From assembly GCF_900115565.1 (NCBI RefSeq), contig NZ_FOWW01000001.1:563731-627730 (forward strand): 64,000 nt of DNA, given 5' to 3'. The first letter of the stretch is position 1. The number at the start of each line of letters is the position of its first letter. The notes beneath the pieces were generated by a model. That model was not told the origin of the DNA and searched no databases. It was given only the letters and a program-made list of their open reading frames with translations. This document shows, in pieces, positions 1 to 13,075 of this stretch. The position numbers were made by a program, and so were the translations under genes. This stretch comes from Amycolatopsis arida. Lineage in GTDB: Bacteria > Actinomycetota > Actinomycetes > Mycobacteriales > Pseudonocardiaceae.

Positions 1-2814
1 GTGCACCGCGTGGCGGTCCGACTCCTGCTCGATCTGGGTGCGGCAGCTGAAGCCGTCGGAGATGACGAGGGTGTCGGCGGGCGTGTCGCGCAGCGCCGGC
101 AGCAGCCGGTCCTCCGCGCAGGCCACCGACACCGCGTAGTGCCCGCGCTCGAACCCGAAGTTGCCGGCGAGCCCGCAGCACCCCGTGTCCAAGGTGGAGT
201 TGCGTACTCCGGCGGCGGCGAGCACCCGCTCGTCGGCGGCGAAGCCGAGCACGGCGTGCTGGTGGCAGTGCACCTGGCTCACCGCGTCGACGTCCAGCGC
301 GCGCCACGGCACGTCCGCGCCGGCCACCAGCTCCGCGAGCGTGCGGGTGCGCTCGGCCAGCAGCGCGCCGGTGGCGTCGCCGGGCAGCAGGTGGCCGAGG
401 TCGCCGCGGAACAGCGCCGCGCAGCTGGGCTCCAGCCCGGCCACCTGGTACCCGGCGGCCAGGTACGGCCGCAGCACGTCGAGCGTGCGGCGCAGCACCC
501 CGCGGGCGATCCCGAGCTGCCCGGTGGACACCCAGGTCAGCCCGCAGCAGACGCCGCGCGCCGGCAGCACCACCTGGTAGCCGGCGGCGGTGAGCACCTC
601 GACGGCCGCGTCGAGCACCCCGGGGGTGAAGTAGTTGTTGAACGAGTCGGGCCACAGCAGCACCGGCCGCCGCGCCGCCGGGTCGGGCGGGCGGCGCAGG
701 TCGCGGCGGGCCCGGGTGAACGGCACCGGCGCGAACGGTGGCAGCGCGCGCTCCGGCGCGATCCCGCCGAGCCGCTTGAGCACCGCCGCCGCCCGCGGCC
801 GCCGGGTGACGCCGGTGGCCAGCCGGGGCGCGAGCCCGACCGCACGCAACCACAGCGGAAGCCAGCCCAGCGAGTAGTGCGTCACCGGGCGGAGCCGGCC
901 GCGGTAGTGCTGGTGGTAGAACTCCGCCTTGTAGGTCGCCATGTCGACATCCACCGGACAGTCGGACAGGCAGCCCTTGCAGGACAGGCACAGGTCCAGC
1001 GCCTCGCGCACCTCGGGCGAGCGCCAGCCGCCGGTCACCAGTTCCCCGTCGATCATCTCGGCGAGCAGGTGTGCCCTGCCCCGGGTGGAGTGCCGCTCCT
1101 CCCTGGTCGCCCGGTAACTCGGGCACATCACCCCGCCGCCGCTGGTGTTGCGGCACTTGCCGACGCCGACGCAGCGGCGCACGGCGGCGCCGAAGCTGCC
1201 CCCGTCGTGCGGGTAGCCGAGCATCGTGGCCCGCTCGATCGCCGGCGGCGCGGGGCGCGGGCGCAGGTCGGCGTCGACCGGCCGGGGGTCGACCAGCACG
1301 CCGGGGTTCATCCCGTTGTCCGGGTCGAAGATCCCCTTGAACCGGCGGAAGGCCGCCAGCACCCGCGGCGAGTACATCCGGGGCAGCAGCTCCGAGCGGG
1401 CCTGGCCGTCGCCGTGCTCGCCGGACAGCGACCCGCCGTGCGCGGCGACGAGGTCGGCGGCCTCCTCGAGAAAGACACGGAAAGCGCGGACCCCACGCGC
1501 GGAGAGCAGGTCGAAGTCCAGCCGCATGTGCAGGCAGCCCTCGCCGTAGTGCCCGTAGACCACGCTGCGCCGGCCGTGCCGGCGCATCAGGTCCTTGAAC
1601 TCGCGCAGGTAGGCGCCCAGCCGCTCGGGCGGGACGGCGGCGTCCTCCCAGCCGGGCCACGCCTCGGTGCCGTCGGCGAGCCGGGTGGCCAGGCCGGCGC
1701 CCTCCTCGCGGATGCGCCACAGCCGGCGCCGCGCGGCCGGGTCGGTGAGCACGGCGTGGCCGGTGCACCGGTCACCGAGCGCGCGGGCCAGCGCGCCCGC
1801 CCTCCGCTCGGCCTCGCCCGGCTCGGCGCCGGCCAGCTCGACGAGCAGCCACGCGCCGCCGGGGGGCAGCCCGGCCCGCCGCCCGGGGCCGACCAGCCCC
1901 ACCAGCTCGGCGTCCAGACCCTCGACGGTGAGCGGGCCGACCGGCAGGATGTCCGGCACCGCGTCGGCGGCGGCGACGTCGTCGGGGAACCCGAGCACGG
2001 CCAGCGCCCGGTGCCGGGGCAACTCGGCGAGGTCGAGCACGGCCTCCAGCACGGTCACGCAGGTGCCCTCGCTGCCGACCAGCGCCCTGGCGACGTCGAA
2101 CCCGCGCTCGGGCAGCAGGTGCTCCAGGCCGTAGCCGGACACCCGGCGTGGCCAGGTGGACAGCTCGGTGCGCAGCACGGCAAGGTCGTCCCGAACCAGG
2201 TCGCGCAACTGCCGGTAGATCCGCCCCTCGGTACCCGGCAGCCCGGCCCTGCGGTCCACTTCGGACGGATCGGTGCGGCCGACGGTGAGCACCGTCCCGT
2301 CGTAGGTCAGCACGGTCAGCTCGCGGACGGTGTCGGCGGTGCGGCCCCAGGCCACCGAGTGTGAGCCGCACGCGTTGTTGCCGATCATCCCGCCGATCGT
2401 GCAGCGGCTGTGCGTGGACGGGTCGGGGCCGTAGCGCAGGCCGTGCGGCGCGGCGAGCGCCTGCAGGTCGTCCAGCACGGTGCCGGGGGCGACCCGGGCG
2501 GTGCGCGCCTCGGGGTCCAGTTCGCGCACACCGCCGAGGTACCGCGACGTGTCCAGCACCACGCCGGGGCCGCACGCGTTGCCGGCGATGCTGGTGCCGC
2601 CGCCGCGGGCGATCACCGGGACCTCCAGCTCGCGACACACCGCCACCGCGGCGACCACGTCGTCCACCGTGCGCGGCAGCACCACGGCCAGCGGCTCGTG
2701 CCGGTAGTTGGAGGCGTCGGTGGTGTAGAGGGCGAGGGTGCCAGGGTCGTTGGCCACCGGGCAGCTCACCCGCCCGGTCAGGGCCCGCCGCAGTGTCTCC
2801 CGGATCTGGCGCAC
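1..2814 (-). CDS. FAD-binding and Fe-S-binding dehydrogenase (GlcD/D-2-hydroxyacid dehydrogenase type), 3' end cut off
   Basis: Flavin-linked oxidation of a 2-hydroxyacid (lactate, glycolate or 2-hydroxyglutarate type) is the family role; the substrate cannot be told from sequence. The frame is open for 938 codons from GTG at 2814 to the window edge. The first ~250 residues are a PCMH-type FAD domain with GGGTSIAGNA and GMIGNNACGS. An Fe-S region follows: a cysteine group from about residue 548 and CLSCKGCLSDCP at 609-620. A CCG motif lies near residues 879-881. The visible end reads SDGFSCRTQIEQ, close to the usual C-terminus of this family, so probably only about 10-20 residues are missing. 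It is divergent from the hydratase at 2908. No better upstream in-frame start was seen. Confidence 0.9.
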   Translation of the reverse strand, partial: MRQIRETLRRALTGRVSCPVANDPGTLALYTTDASNYRHEPLAVVLPRTVDDVVAAVAVCRELEVPVIARGGGTSIAGNACGPGVVLDTSRYLGGVRELDPEARTARVAPGTVLDDLQALAAPHGLRYGPDPSTHSRCTIGGMIGNNACGSHSVAWGRTADTVRELTVLTYDGTVLTVGRTDPSEVDRRAGLPGTEGRIYRQLRDLVRDDLAVLRTELSTWPRRVSGYGLEHLLPERGFDVARALVGSEGTCVTVLEAVLDLAELPRHRALAVLGFPDDVAAADAVPDILPVGPLTVEGLDAELVGLVGPGRRAGLPPGGAWLLVELAGAEPGEAERRAGALARALGDRCTGHAVLTDPAARRRLWRIREEGAGLATRLADGTEAWPGWEDAAVPPERLGAYLREFKDLMRRHGRRSVVYGHYGEGCLHMRLDFDLLSARGVRAFRVFLEEAADLVAAHGGSLSGEHGDGQARSELLPRMYSPRVLAAFRRFKGIFDPDNGMNPGVLVDPRPVDADLRPRPAPPAIERATMLGYPHDGGSFGAAVRRCVGVGKCRNTSGGGVMCPSYRATREERHSTRGRAHLLAEMIDGELVTGGWRSPEVREALDLCLSCKGCLSDCPVDVDMATYKAEFYHQHYRGRLRPVTHYSLGWLPLWLRAVGLAPRLATGVTRRPRAAAVLKRLGGIAPERALPPFAPVPFTRARRDLRRPPDPAARRPVLLWPDSFNNYFTPGVLDAAVEVLTAAGYQVVLPARGVCCGLTWVSTGQLGIARGVLRRTLDVLRPYLAAGYQVAGLEPSCAALFRGDLGHLLPGDATGALLAERTRTLAELVAGADVPWRALDVDAVSQVHCHQHAVLGFAADERVLAAAGVRNSTLDTGCCGLAGNFGFERGHYAVSVACAEDRLLPALRDTPADTLVISDGFSCRTQIEQESDRHAVH

Positions 2815-2907
2815 CCGGCCATTGTCACCGACGACGTGCCGGTGAGCGGGACGGGCCGCTTGCGCGGGTCGGTCGGCGCGGCGAGGGTGCACACCATGGA
2901 GCCCGGT

Positions 2908-3693
2908 ATGGACGCCACAAGCGTGCGCGAGGCGGCCGACCGGCTGCGGCAGGCCTACCGCGGCGGCACCCCGATCCCGCCGTTGATCGAGACGTACCCG
3001 GACGCCGACGTCACCGACGCCTACCGCATCCAGCAGGAGCAGGTGCGCCGGTGGACCGCGGACGGCGACGTGGTCAAGGGGCACAAGGTGGGGCTGGCGT
3101 CGGCGGCGATGCAGCGGCAGATGGGTGTCGACCAGCCGGACTACGGGCACCTGCTGGCCGGCATGTTCCACCTGGAGCACGCGCCGATCCCAATCGGGGC
3201 GTTCCTGCAACCGCGGATCGAGCCGGAGGTCGCGTTCGTGCTCGGCCGGCGGCTGTCCGGGCCCGGGGTGACCGTGGCCGACGCGGTGCGCGCGGTGGAG
3301 TTCGTGCTGCCGGCGCTGGAGATCGTGGACTCGCGGATCCGGGACTGGCGGATCTCGATCGTGGACACGATCGCCGACAACGCCTCCTCCGGCGGGGTGG
3401 TACTGGGCAGCCGCCCGGTGCCGCTGGGCGCGGTCGACCTGCGGCTGGCCGGGTGCACGCTGCACCGAGGGGGTGAGCTGGTGGCCACCGGGGCCGGCGG
3501 CGCGGTGCTCGGCTCGCCGCTGAACGCGCTGGTGTGGCTGGCGAACACGGTCGGGCCACTGGGCATCGACCTCGAGCCGGGTCACGTGGTGCTGCCGGGC
3601 TCGATGACCAGGGCGATCCCGGTGCGACCGGGGGACACGGTGGTCACCGCGGTGGCCGGGCTGGGGAGCGTGACGGCGGTGTTCGACCGATGA
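2908..3693 (+). CDS. 2-keto-4-pentenoate hydratase / fumarylacetoacetate hydrolase family protein
   Basis: MhpD-like enzymes hydrate 2-hydroxypenta-2,4-dienoate or decarboxylate related oxo-acids in meta-cleavage pathways. About 261 residues matches the family. Visible hallmarks are VKGHKVGLAS near the N-terminus, IEPEVAFVLG in the middle with its acidic metal-ligand region, and the C-terminal run GHVVLPGSMTRAIPV. ATG at 2908 has GGAG seven bases upstream; an in-frame ATG at 2896 would add four residues. The stop overlaps the next gene's ATG (ATGA at 3690-3693), so the two are translationally coupled. The divergent FAD/Fe-S dehydrogenase starts 94 bp away and the pair may share a control region and an oxo/hydroxy-acid pathway. 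That last point is inference. Confidence 0.85.
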   Translation: MDATSVREAADRLRQAYRGGTPIPPLIETYPDADVTDAYRIQQEQVRRWTADGDVVKGHKVGLASAAMQRQMGVDQPDYGHLLAGMFHLEHAPIPIGAFLQPRIEPEVAFVLGRRLSGPGVTVADAVRAVEFVLPALEIVDSRIRDWRISIVDTIADNASSGGVVLGSRPVPLGAVDLRLAGCTLHRGGELVATGAGGAVLGSPLNALVWLANTVGPLGIDLEPGHVVLPGSMTRAIPVRPGDTVVTAVAGLGSVTAVFDR

Positions 3694-4217
3694 CCGGGGT
3701 GCTGGGGCGGATGCCGGAGGGCCCGCTGACCGCTGACCTGCTCGGCGCGCCGGGCGTGGTGCCGGGGCCGGTCACGGTGACCGCGCGCCTGGTGTTCCTG
3801 CTGCGGTCGGCGCTGGCCGGGCCGGTGCCGGCACCGGCCGCGCTGGCGGCCGTGGCGGCGGTGCACGGGGCGCTGGTGCTGGACACCGCGGACGGCGCCG
3901 CCGGGCCGCGGGTGGTGCTCGGGCCGGTGGGGCGGCCGGTTCGGGAGGTCGACCTGGTGCTGGAGGGCTGCCTGCTGGAGGTGGACGGGCAGGTGGTGGA
4001 CAGCGCGGCGGCCGCGGCGGCGGAGCCCGGCGTGGCGCTGGCCACGGCGGCGGAGGTCGCCGAAGGCGTGATCGCCGGCGGGCTGGTGGTCACCGGGCCG
4101 CTCACCGAGCCGGTCGAGGTGGCGGCGGGCAGCCGGGTCGCGGCGCACTTCGCGACGGTGGGCCCGATCGCCTGCCAGATCGTCCGACCGAACGGTCGGT
4201 CGGGTGGCGCGAGTTAA
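3690..4217 (+). CDS. Shortened, probably non-catalytic paralogue of the upstream hydratase
   Basis: Encodes 175 residues, about two-thirds of a hydratase, coupled to the hydratase by ATGA overlap. Its C-terminal half aligns by eye with the upstream protein: REVDLVLEGCLLEVDGQ here against GAVDLRLAGCTLHRGGE there, and LVVTGPLTEPVEVAAGS against VVLPGSMTRAIPVRPGD. The N-terminal region with the substrate and metal loops (VKGHKVGLAS, EPEVAFV) is absent or degenerate, and the sequence is very rich in Ala, Val and Gly. It could be a non-catalytic partner of the hydratase, like accessory subunits of some decarboxylase/hydratase pairs, or a decaying duplicate. The coupling and intact frame favour a retained role. 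Confidence 0.65.
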   Translation: MTGVLGRMPEGPLTADLLGAPGVVPGPVTVTARLVFLLRSALAGPVPAPAALAAVAAVHGALVLDTADGAAGPRVVLGPVGRPVREVDLVLEGCLLEVDGQVVDSAAAAAAEPGVALATAAEVAEGVIAGGLVVTGPLTEPVEVAAGSRVAAHFATVGPIACQIVRPNGRSGGAS

Positions 4218-4354
4218 TCACCTTACCGAACGGAGTGGTTACACCTGGTCACTCGATCGGAGAGAGTCCGAGACATCCGCCACACGCTGCGGGAGAGTGT
4301 CGGTGACCTGCGGTTCAATGGTGGGCGACCAGACCCGGGGAAAGGACCCGGGGG
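4218..4354. other. Short intergenic gap, no gene seen
   Basis: This is 137 bp between the hydratase paralogue and the small winged-helix-like gene. It has lower GC than the flanking genes and no open frame with plausible coding character. A purine-rich AAAGGA lies about eight bases before TTG 4355. Confidence 0.5.
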
Positions 4355-4639
4355 TTGATAGTGGAGGCGGATGTGCCTCAGCAGGCGGAACTGAACCATC
4401 GGGAGCGCGCCACCCTGCAGGCGGTGGCGCTGGGCCGCGCCGAGATCACCGGAAGCTGCGAGCCCGACCTGTTCATCGACGGACTGGCGTGCTGTGATCA
4501 GACCACCGCGCACCGACTCGCCCGGCAGGGCCTGGTAGCGCCCGCCCGCACCGGCCGCCCCGGCGAGCTCGTGCCCGCCGTCCTCACCAACGCCGGCCGC
4601 GCCGCGCTCGGCCGCGAGCTGGCCACCTCGGCCGCCTGA
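4355..4639 (+). CDS. Small winged-helix-like hypothetical protein
   Basis: Encodes about 94 residues. I do not recognise a named family, but the second half (CCDQTTAHRLARQGLVAPA, then a proline/glycine wing and VLTNAGRAALG) has the pattern of a winged-helix DNA-binding domain: a recognition-like helix followed by a wing and terminal helix. The start is uncertain. TTG 4355 has AAAGGA eight bases upstream, while GTG 4373 follows a GGAGG. It follows the hydratase pair after 137 bp and is convergent with the lipoprotein at 4669. No operon partner is evident. Confidence 0.6.
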   Translation: MIVEADVPQQAELNHRERATLQAVALGRAEITGSCEPDLFIDGLACCDQTTAHRLARQGLVAPARTGRPGELVPAVLTNAGRAALGRELATSAA

Positions 4640-4668
4640 GCCTCGTCCCGCTCGACCGTCCCCGCCGG

Positions 4669-5187
4669 CTATCCCTCGGCCGGCAGGCCCAGCTTGTCGG
4701 CGTCGTAGTCCACGACGATCTGCCCGAACCGGCTCAACACGTCGGAGCCGAGCAGGCCACGCAATTCGGTGCCGGAGCCGGTGTCCGGGAGGTCGATCGT
4801 GGCGATCTCAGCCGCGTCCAATGGGATGTCGCCCAGCCGCCACCGGTCCACCCGGACGGTGGTGGCCTGCTGCTGCCCGAGGACTCCGCTGACTGGCCGT
4901 TCCCTGCCGGTGGGCGGCAAGCCGAGCTCGCCCGCCAGACCTTCGTCCAGGACGGTCATCGACGCCCCCGTGTCGAGGACGAACAGGTGCGGCCCCGCGT
5001 CGCCGATGATGACCGGCACCAGCGCGAGGGTCTGCTCGCCGAGGTCGAGCACCGTGAGGTCCACGCTGCGCCAATCCTCGTCCGGGGTGGTCATCGGCTC
5101 CCTCGGCTCCGTCGCGCATCCGGCGAACAGCGCCGCCGCCAGCGCCGCGGCGACGGCTCCGGCCCGGCGTCGTCTCGTCGCGCCCAC
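4669..5187 (-). CDS. Retropepsin-like aspartic protease lipoprotein
   Basis: Encodes 172 residues. The N-terminus is a lipoprotein signal: RRRR, a hydrophobic Ala/Leu stretch, and a lipobox ending FAGC, placing it on the outer face of the membrane. Residues ~45-170 form one retroviral-type aspartyl protease domain with the catalytic signature VLDTGAS near residue 74 and a C-terminal GLLGSDVL, equivalent to the flap-distal ILGxD element of this fold. Single-domain members act as dimers. The substrate is unknown. The neighbour is the acyl-CoA dehydrogenase on the same strand 71 bp upstream; no functional link is visible. Confidence 0.75.
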   Translation of the reverse strand: MGATRRRRAGAVAAALAAALFAGCATEPREPMTTPDEDWRSVDLTVLDLGEQTLALVPVIIGDAGPHLFVLDTGASMTVLDEGLAGELGLPPTGRERPVSGVLGQQQATTVRVDRWRLGDIPLDAAEIATIDLPDTGSGTELRGLLGSDVLSRFGQIVVDYDADKLGLPAEG

Positions 5188-5258
5188 GCCGATCCTCCTT
5201 CCCGGCCGGCCCCGGGTACCCGCACCCGCCGCGCCCTACGCACCGGCGTGCACCAGGG

Positions 5259-6437
5259 TCAGCGGAAGGCGGGGAGGCCGGTGACCGCCTGGCCGACGGA
5301 GAGCGCGTGCATCTCCTCGGTGCCCTCGTAGGTGAGCACCGTCTCCAGGTTGGTCACGTGCCGCATCACCGGGTACTCCAGCGAGATCCCGTTGGCGCCC
5401 AGCAACGTGCGGGCGGTCCGCGCGACGTCCAAAGCCGACCGCACGTTCGCCAGCTTGCCGAAGCTCACCTGGTTGTGGTGCAGCCGCCCGGCGTCTTTGA
5501 GCCGGCCGAGATGCAGGGCGACCAGGCCGGCCCGGTTGACCTCCACGACCAGGTCGGCGAGTTTGCGCTGGGACAGCTGGAACGCCGCCAACGGCCGACC
5601 GAACTGCTCCCGCGACAGCGTGTACTCCAGCGCCGCCTCGTAGCAGGCCCGCGCCGCGCCGACCGCGCCGAAGACAATCCCGAACCGCGCCTCGTTCAGG
5701 CACGACAGCGGCCCGCGCAGCCCGCGCACCTCCGGGAAGGCCGCGTCGGCCGGCAACCGCACCCCGTCCAGCACCAGTTCCGCGGTCAGCGACGCGCGCA
5801 GCGACAGCTTCCGCTTCACCTCGTTGGCCGTGAAGCCCGGCGTGTCGGTGGGCACCAGGAACCCGCGGATCCCCTCCTCGGTCCGCGCCCACACGACGGC
5901 GACGTCGGCCACGGTGCCGTTGGTGATCCACATCTTGGCGCCGTCGAGCACCCAGTCGGACCCGTCGCGGCGCGCCCTGGTCCGCATCGACCCGGGGTCG
6001 CTGCCGGCGTCCGACTCGGTCAGCCCGAAGCAGCCCAGCGCCTCCCCGCTCGCCAACCTCGGCAGCCACTCGCGCTTCTGCCCCTCGCTGCCCCACCGGT
6101 GGATGGCGAACATCGCCAGCGACCCCTGCACCGACACGAAGCTGCGCAGCCCCGAGTCCACCGCCTCCAGCTCCCGGCAGGCGATCCCGTACGCCACCGC
6201 CGACGTGCCGGCGCAGCCGTAGCCGGTGAGGTGCATCCCCAGCACGCCCAACCGGCCGAACCCCTTCGCCAGGTCACGCGCCGGCAGCGCGCCGGACTCG
6301 TACCAGTCGGCCACGTTCGGTAGCAGCTCGGCGCGGGCGAAGTCCCGCACGGCGTCACGGATGTCCCGCTCGTCGTCGGTCAGCCCGGCGTCGAGGCCGA
6401 GGAAGTCGTGCGGATCGGGGGCAGCGCTCGTTCCCAT
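5259..6437 (-). CDS. gcdH: Acyl-CoA dehydrogenase, glutaryl-CoA dehydrogenase type
   Basis: Encodes 392 residues, the usual length. The FAD-dependent enzyme oxidises and decarboxylates glutaryl-CoA to crotonyl-CoA in lysine/tryptophan degradation. The ACAD architecture is visible: N-terminal helical domain, [16 protein letters not shown] and WITNG of the flavin/substrate middle domain, and a C-terminal helical domain with [20 protein letters not shown]. The glutamate of TYEGTEE (E371) sits where the catalytic base of glutaryl-CoA dehydrogenases lies. [14 protein letters not shown] is also typical of this subgroup. The gene is monocistronic. The subgroup assignment rests on remembered motifs; another short-chain acyl-CoA dehydrogenase is the alternative. 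Confidence 0.85.
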   Translation of the reverse strand: MGTSAAPDPHDFLGLDAGLTDDERDIRDAVRDFARAELLPNVADWYESGALPARDLAKGFGRLGVLGMHLTGYGCAGTSAVAYGIACRELEAVDSGLRSFVSVQGSLAMFAIHRWGSEGQKREWLPRLASGEALGCFGLTESDAGSDPGSMRTRARRDGSDWVLDGAKMWITNGTVADVAVVWARTEEGIRGFLVPTDTPGFTANEVKRKLSLRASLTAELVLDGVRLPADAAFPEVRGLRGPLSCLNEARFGIVFGAVGAARACYEAALEYTLSREQFGRPLAAFQLSQRKLADLVVEVNRAGLVALHLGRLKDAGRLHHNQVSFGKLANVRSALDVARTARTLLGANGISLEYPVMRHVTNLETVLTYEGTEEMHALSVGQAVTGLPAFR

Positions 6438-6874
6438 GGGGGACAGGGTATCCGAGCCGCGACGGGACCCACGTCACACGCGTTTGCGCTGGTCACAACG
6501 TTCGGTGTCGGCTATGTTGCGCACACATCGCGCAGTGCCGCGCCGTCAACACCTGCGTGGGATACACCACGCGGCGGGTCCGACCTATCCCGATTACGTG
6601 GAATTCACACTACTGTCATAAGACCCGGCGAACCCGGGAGTTACTCCGCGCGCCCGAACGGCCCCCACCACGCGGGTCCTTCCGGCGCGCGTGGCGCACA
6701 GCGACGTGCCCCGGCCACACGACGAGGTGTGGCCATCCGGCGATGACCGGAGCCCGTCTCGGGCTTTCTCTCCCCCGACTGACCATCGCGACGCCGGGCC
6801 ACTCCGTTAGCCAGCCCGCTGGCATCGTCGACGGACGGCCCGGCCACGCCGACGCCATAGGAGGGCGGCCAGCC
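6438..6874. other. gltB upstream region and long leader
   Basis: This is 437 bp between the divergent gcdH and gltB. It is lower in GC than its surroundings around 6590-6640. The part nearest gltB contains an ATG at 6743 in frame with gltB and overlapping a small hairpin (6750-6764). No separate gene is credible here. Confidence 0.5.
6750..6764 (+). terminator. Possible attenuator hairpin in the gltB leader
   Basis: AGCCCG, loop TCT, CGGGCT, then TTCTCTC: a 6-bp G/C-rich stem followed by a pyrimidine-rich run about 110 bp before the gltB start. The shape fits a weak intrinsic terminator or attenuator. It is short, so function is uncertain. Confidence 0.35.
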
Positions 6875-11399
<4,525 letters not shown>

Positions 11400-11407
<8 letters not shown>

Positions 11408-12851
11408 CCCCAAGGGCTTTCTGACCACACCGCGGGAGACACCGACGTCGCGGCCCGTCTTCCTGCGGCTCAAGGACTGGCGCGAGGTCTACGAGGACTT
11501 CGACCGCACGAAGCTGACCCGGCAGGCCGGGCGGTGCATGGACTGCGGAATCCCGTTCTGCCACCAGGGGTGTCCGCTGGGCAACCTCATCCCGGAGTGG
11601 AACACGCTGACCTGGCGCGACGACTGGCGGGAGGCGATCGAGCGGCTGCACGCCACGAACAACTTCCCGGAGTTCACCGGCACGCTGTGCCCCGCGCCGT
11701 GCGAGACCGCGTGCGTCCTCGGGATCAACGACGACCCGGTGACGATCAAGCGGGTGGAGATCTCGATCATCGACCGGGCGTGGGACGAGGGCTGGGTGAC
11801 GCCACAGCTGCCGCCGACGAGGACCGGGAAGAAGGTCGCCGTGGTGGGGTCCGGCCCGGCCGGGCTGGCCGCGGCGCAGCAACTCACCCGTGCCGGGCAC
11901 GACGTGGTCGTGTTCGAGCGGGCGGACAAGATCGGCGGGCTGCTGCGGTACGGCATCCCCGAGTTCAAGATGGAGAAGTTCCGGCTGGACCGGCGGCTGG
12001 AGCAGCTGCGCGCCGAGGGCACCGAGTTCCGCGCCGGGGTGAACGTCGGCGTGGACGTCACCGGCGAGCGGCTGCGCGCCGAGTACGACGCGGTGGTGCT
12101 GGCCGGCGGCGCGACGGCGTGGCGGGACCTGCCGGCCCCCGGGCGCGAGCTCGACGGGGTGCACCAGGCGATGGAGTACCTGCCGTGGGCCAACCGGGTC
12201 GCGGCCGGTGAGCTGGAGTCGCCGCCGATCGACGCGGCGGGCAAGCACGTGGTGGTGATCGGCGGCGGCGACACCGGCGCCGACTGCGTGGGCACCGCGC
12301 ACCGGCAGGGCGCGGCCTCGGTGACCCAGCTGGAGATCATGCCCAGGCCGCCGGAGACGCGGTCCGAGGCGCACCCGTGGCCGACCTACCCGATGATCTA
12401 CCGGGTGTCCTCGGCGCACGAGGAGGGCGGCGAGCGGCTGTACTCGGTGAACACCCAGGAGTTCCTCGGCGACGACCGGGGCCGGGTGCGGGCGCTGCGA
12501 CTGGTCGAGGTGCGCCGCGAGGACGGCGGGTTCGTCCCGGTGGAGGGCACCGAGCGGGAGCTGCCGGCCCAGCTGGTGCTGCTGGCGATGGGTTTCGTCG
12601 GCCCGGAGCGGGAGGGACTGCTCGACCAGCTCGGCGTGGAGCTGGACGAGCGCGGCAACGTGGCGCGGGACCACTCGTTCCGGACCAGTGTGGACAACGT
12701 GTTCGTCGCCGGTGACATGGGCTGCGGCCAGTCGTTGATCGTGTGGGCCATCGCGGAGGGCCGCTCGGCCGCGGCGGGCGTCGACGCCTTCCTCACCGGG
12801 CGGGACGCGCTGCCCGCGCCGATCGCCCCGACCGACCGGCCCATCTCCTAG
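11400..12851 (+). CDS. gltD: Glutamate synthase (NADPH) small subunit
   Basis: Encodes 483 residues. It takes electrons from NADPH via FAD and two 4Fe-4S clusters and passes them to GltB. The N-terminal cysteine sets are [14 protein letters not shown] and [13 protein letters not shown]. The FAD dinucleotide fold is [13 protein letters not shown], and the NADPH fold is [15 protein letters not shown] with the downstream HRQGA. The C-terminal [14 protein letters not shown] closes the flavin site. The start overlaps the end of gltB, giving coupled translation and 1:1 subunits. Confidence 0.97.
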
Positions 12852-13075
12852 ACCGGCGGCCCGGTCGCGGGGTCACCGTCGCCCCCGCGACCGGGCCCGC
12901 CCCCATCGCGTGTTCGCCGTCCACGTCCGCGTGTTCGCCGTCCACGTCCGCGTGTTTGCCGTCGGCGTCCGCGTGTTTGCCGTCGGCGTCCGCGTGTTTG
13001 CGCCCCACGACGCGGACGCGCGGACGCAGAGCGCGGACACGCGTATACAGAGCGCGGACACGGCGGGGATGCGAG
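12852..13075. repeat. 21-bp tandem repeat array (locus A) between gltD and a convergent lipoprotein gene
   Basis: Units with exact 21-bp spacing begin at 12907, 12928, 12949 and 12970, with a partial unit at 12991. Each starts CGCGTGTTCGCCGTC or CGCGTGTTTGCCGTC. From 13020 the array continues on the opposite strand as a second subtype, GTGTCCGCGCTCTG, spaced about 21 bp. One frame of the array translates as heptapeptides such as KHADADG. The array fills the gap between two convergent genes. Confidence 0.8.

Noticed and set aside
1-2364. Long open frame on the plus strand (787 codons) opposite the FAD/Fe-S dehydrogenase
   Set aside because: Arg/Gly/Pro/His-rich shadow of a GC-rich gene; the minus frame has complete family motifs.
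12793-13008. 71-residue frame made of KHADADG heptapeptides
   Set aside because: Generated by the 21-bp repeat; no Shine-Dalgarno or independent coding signal. Kept as a repeat.
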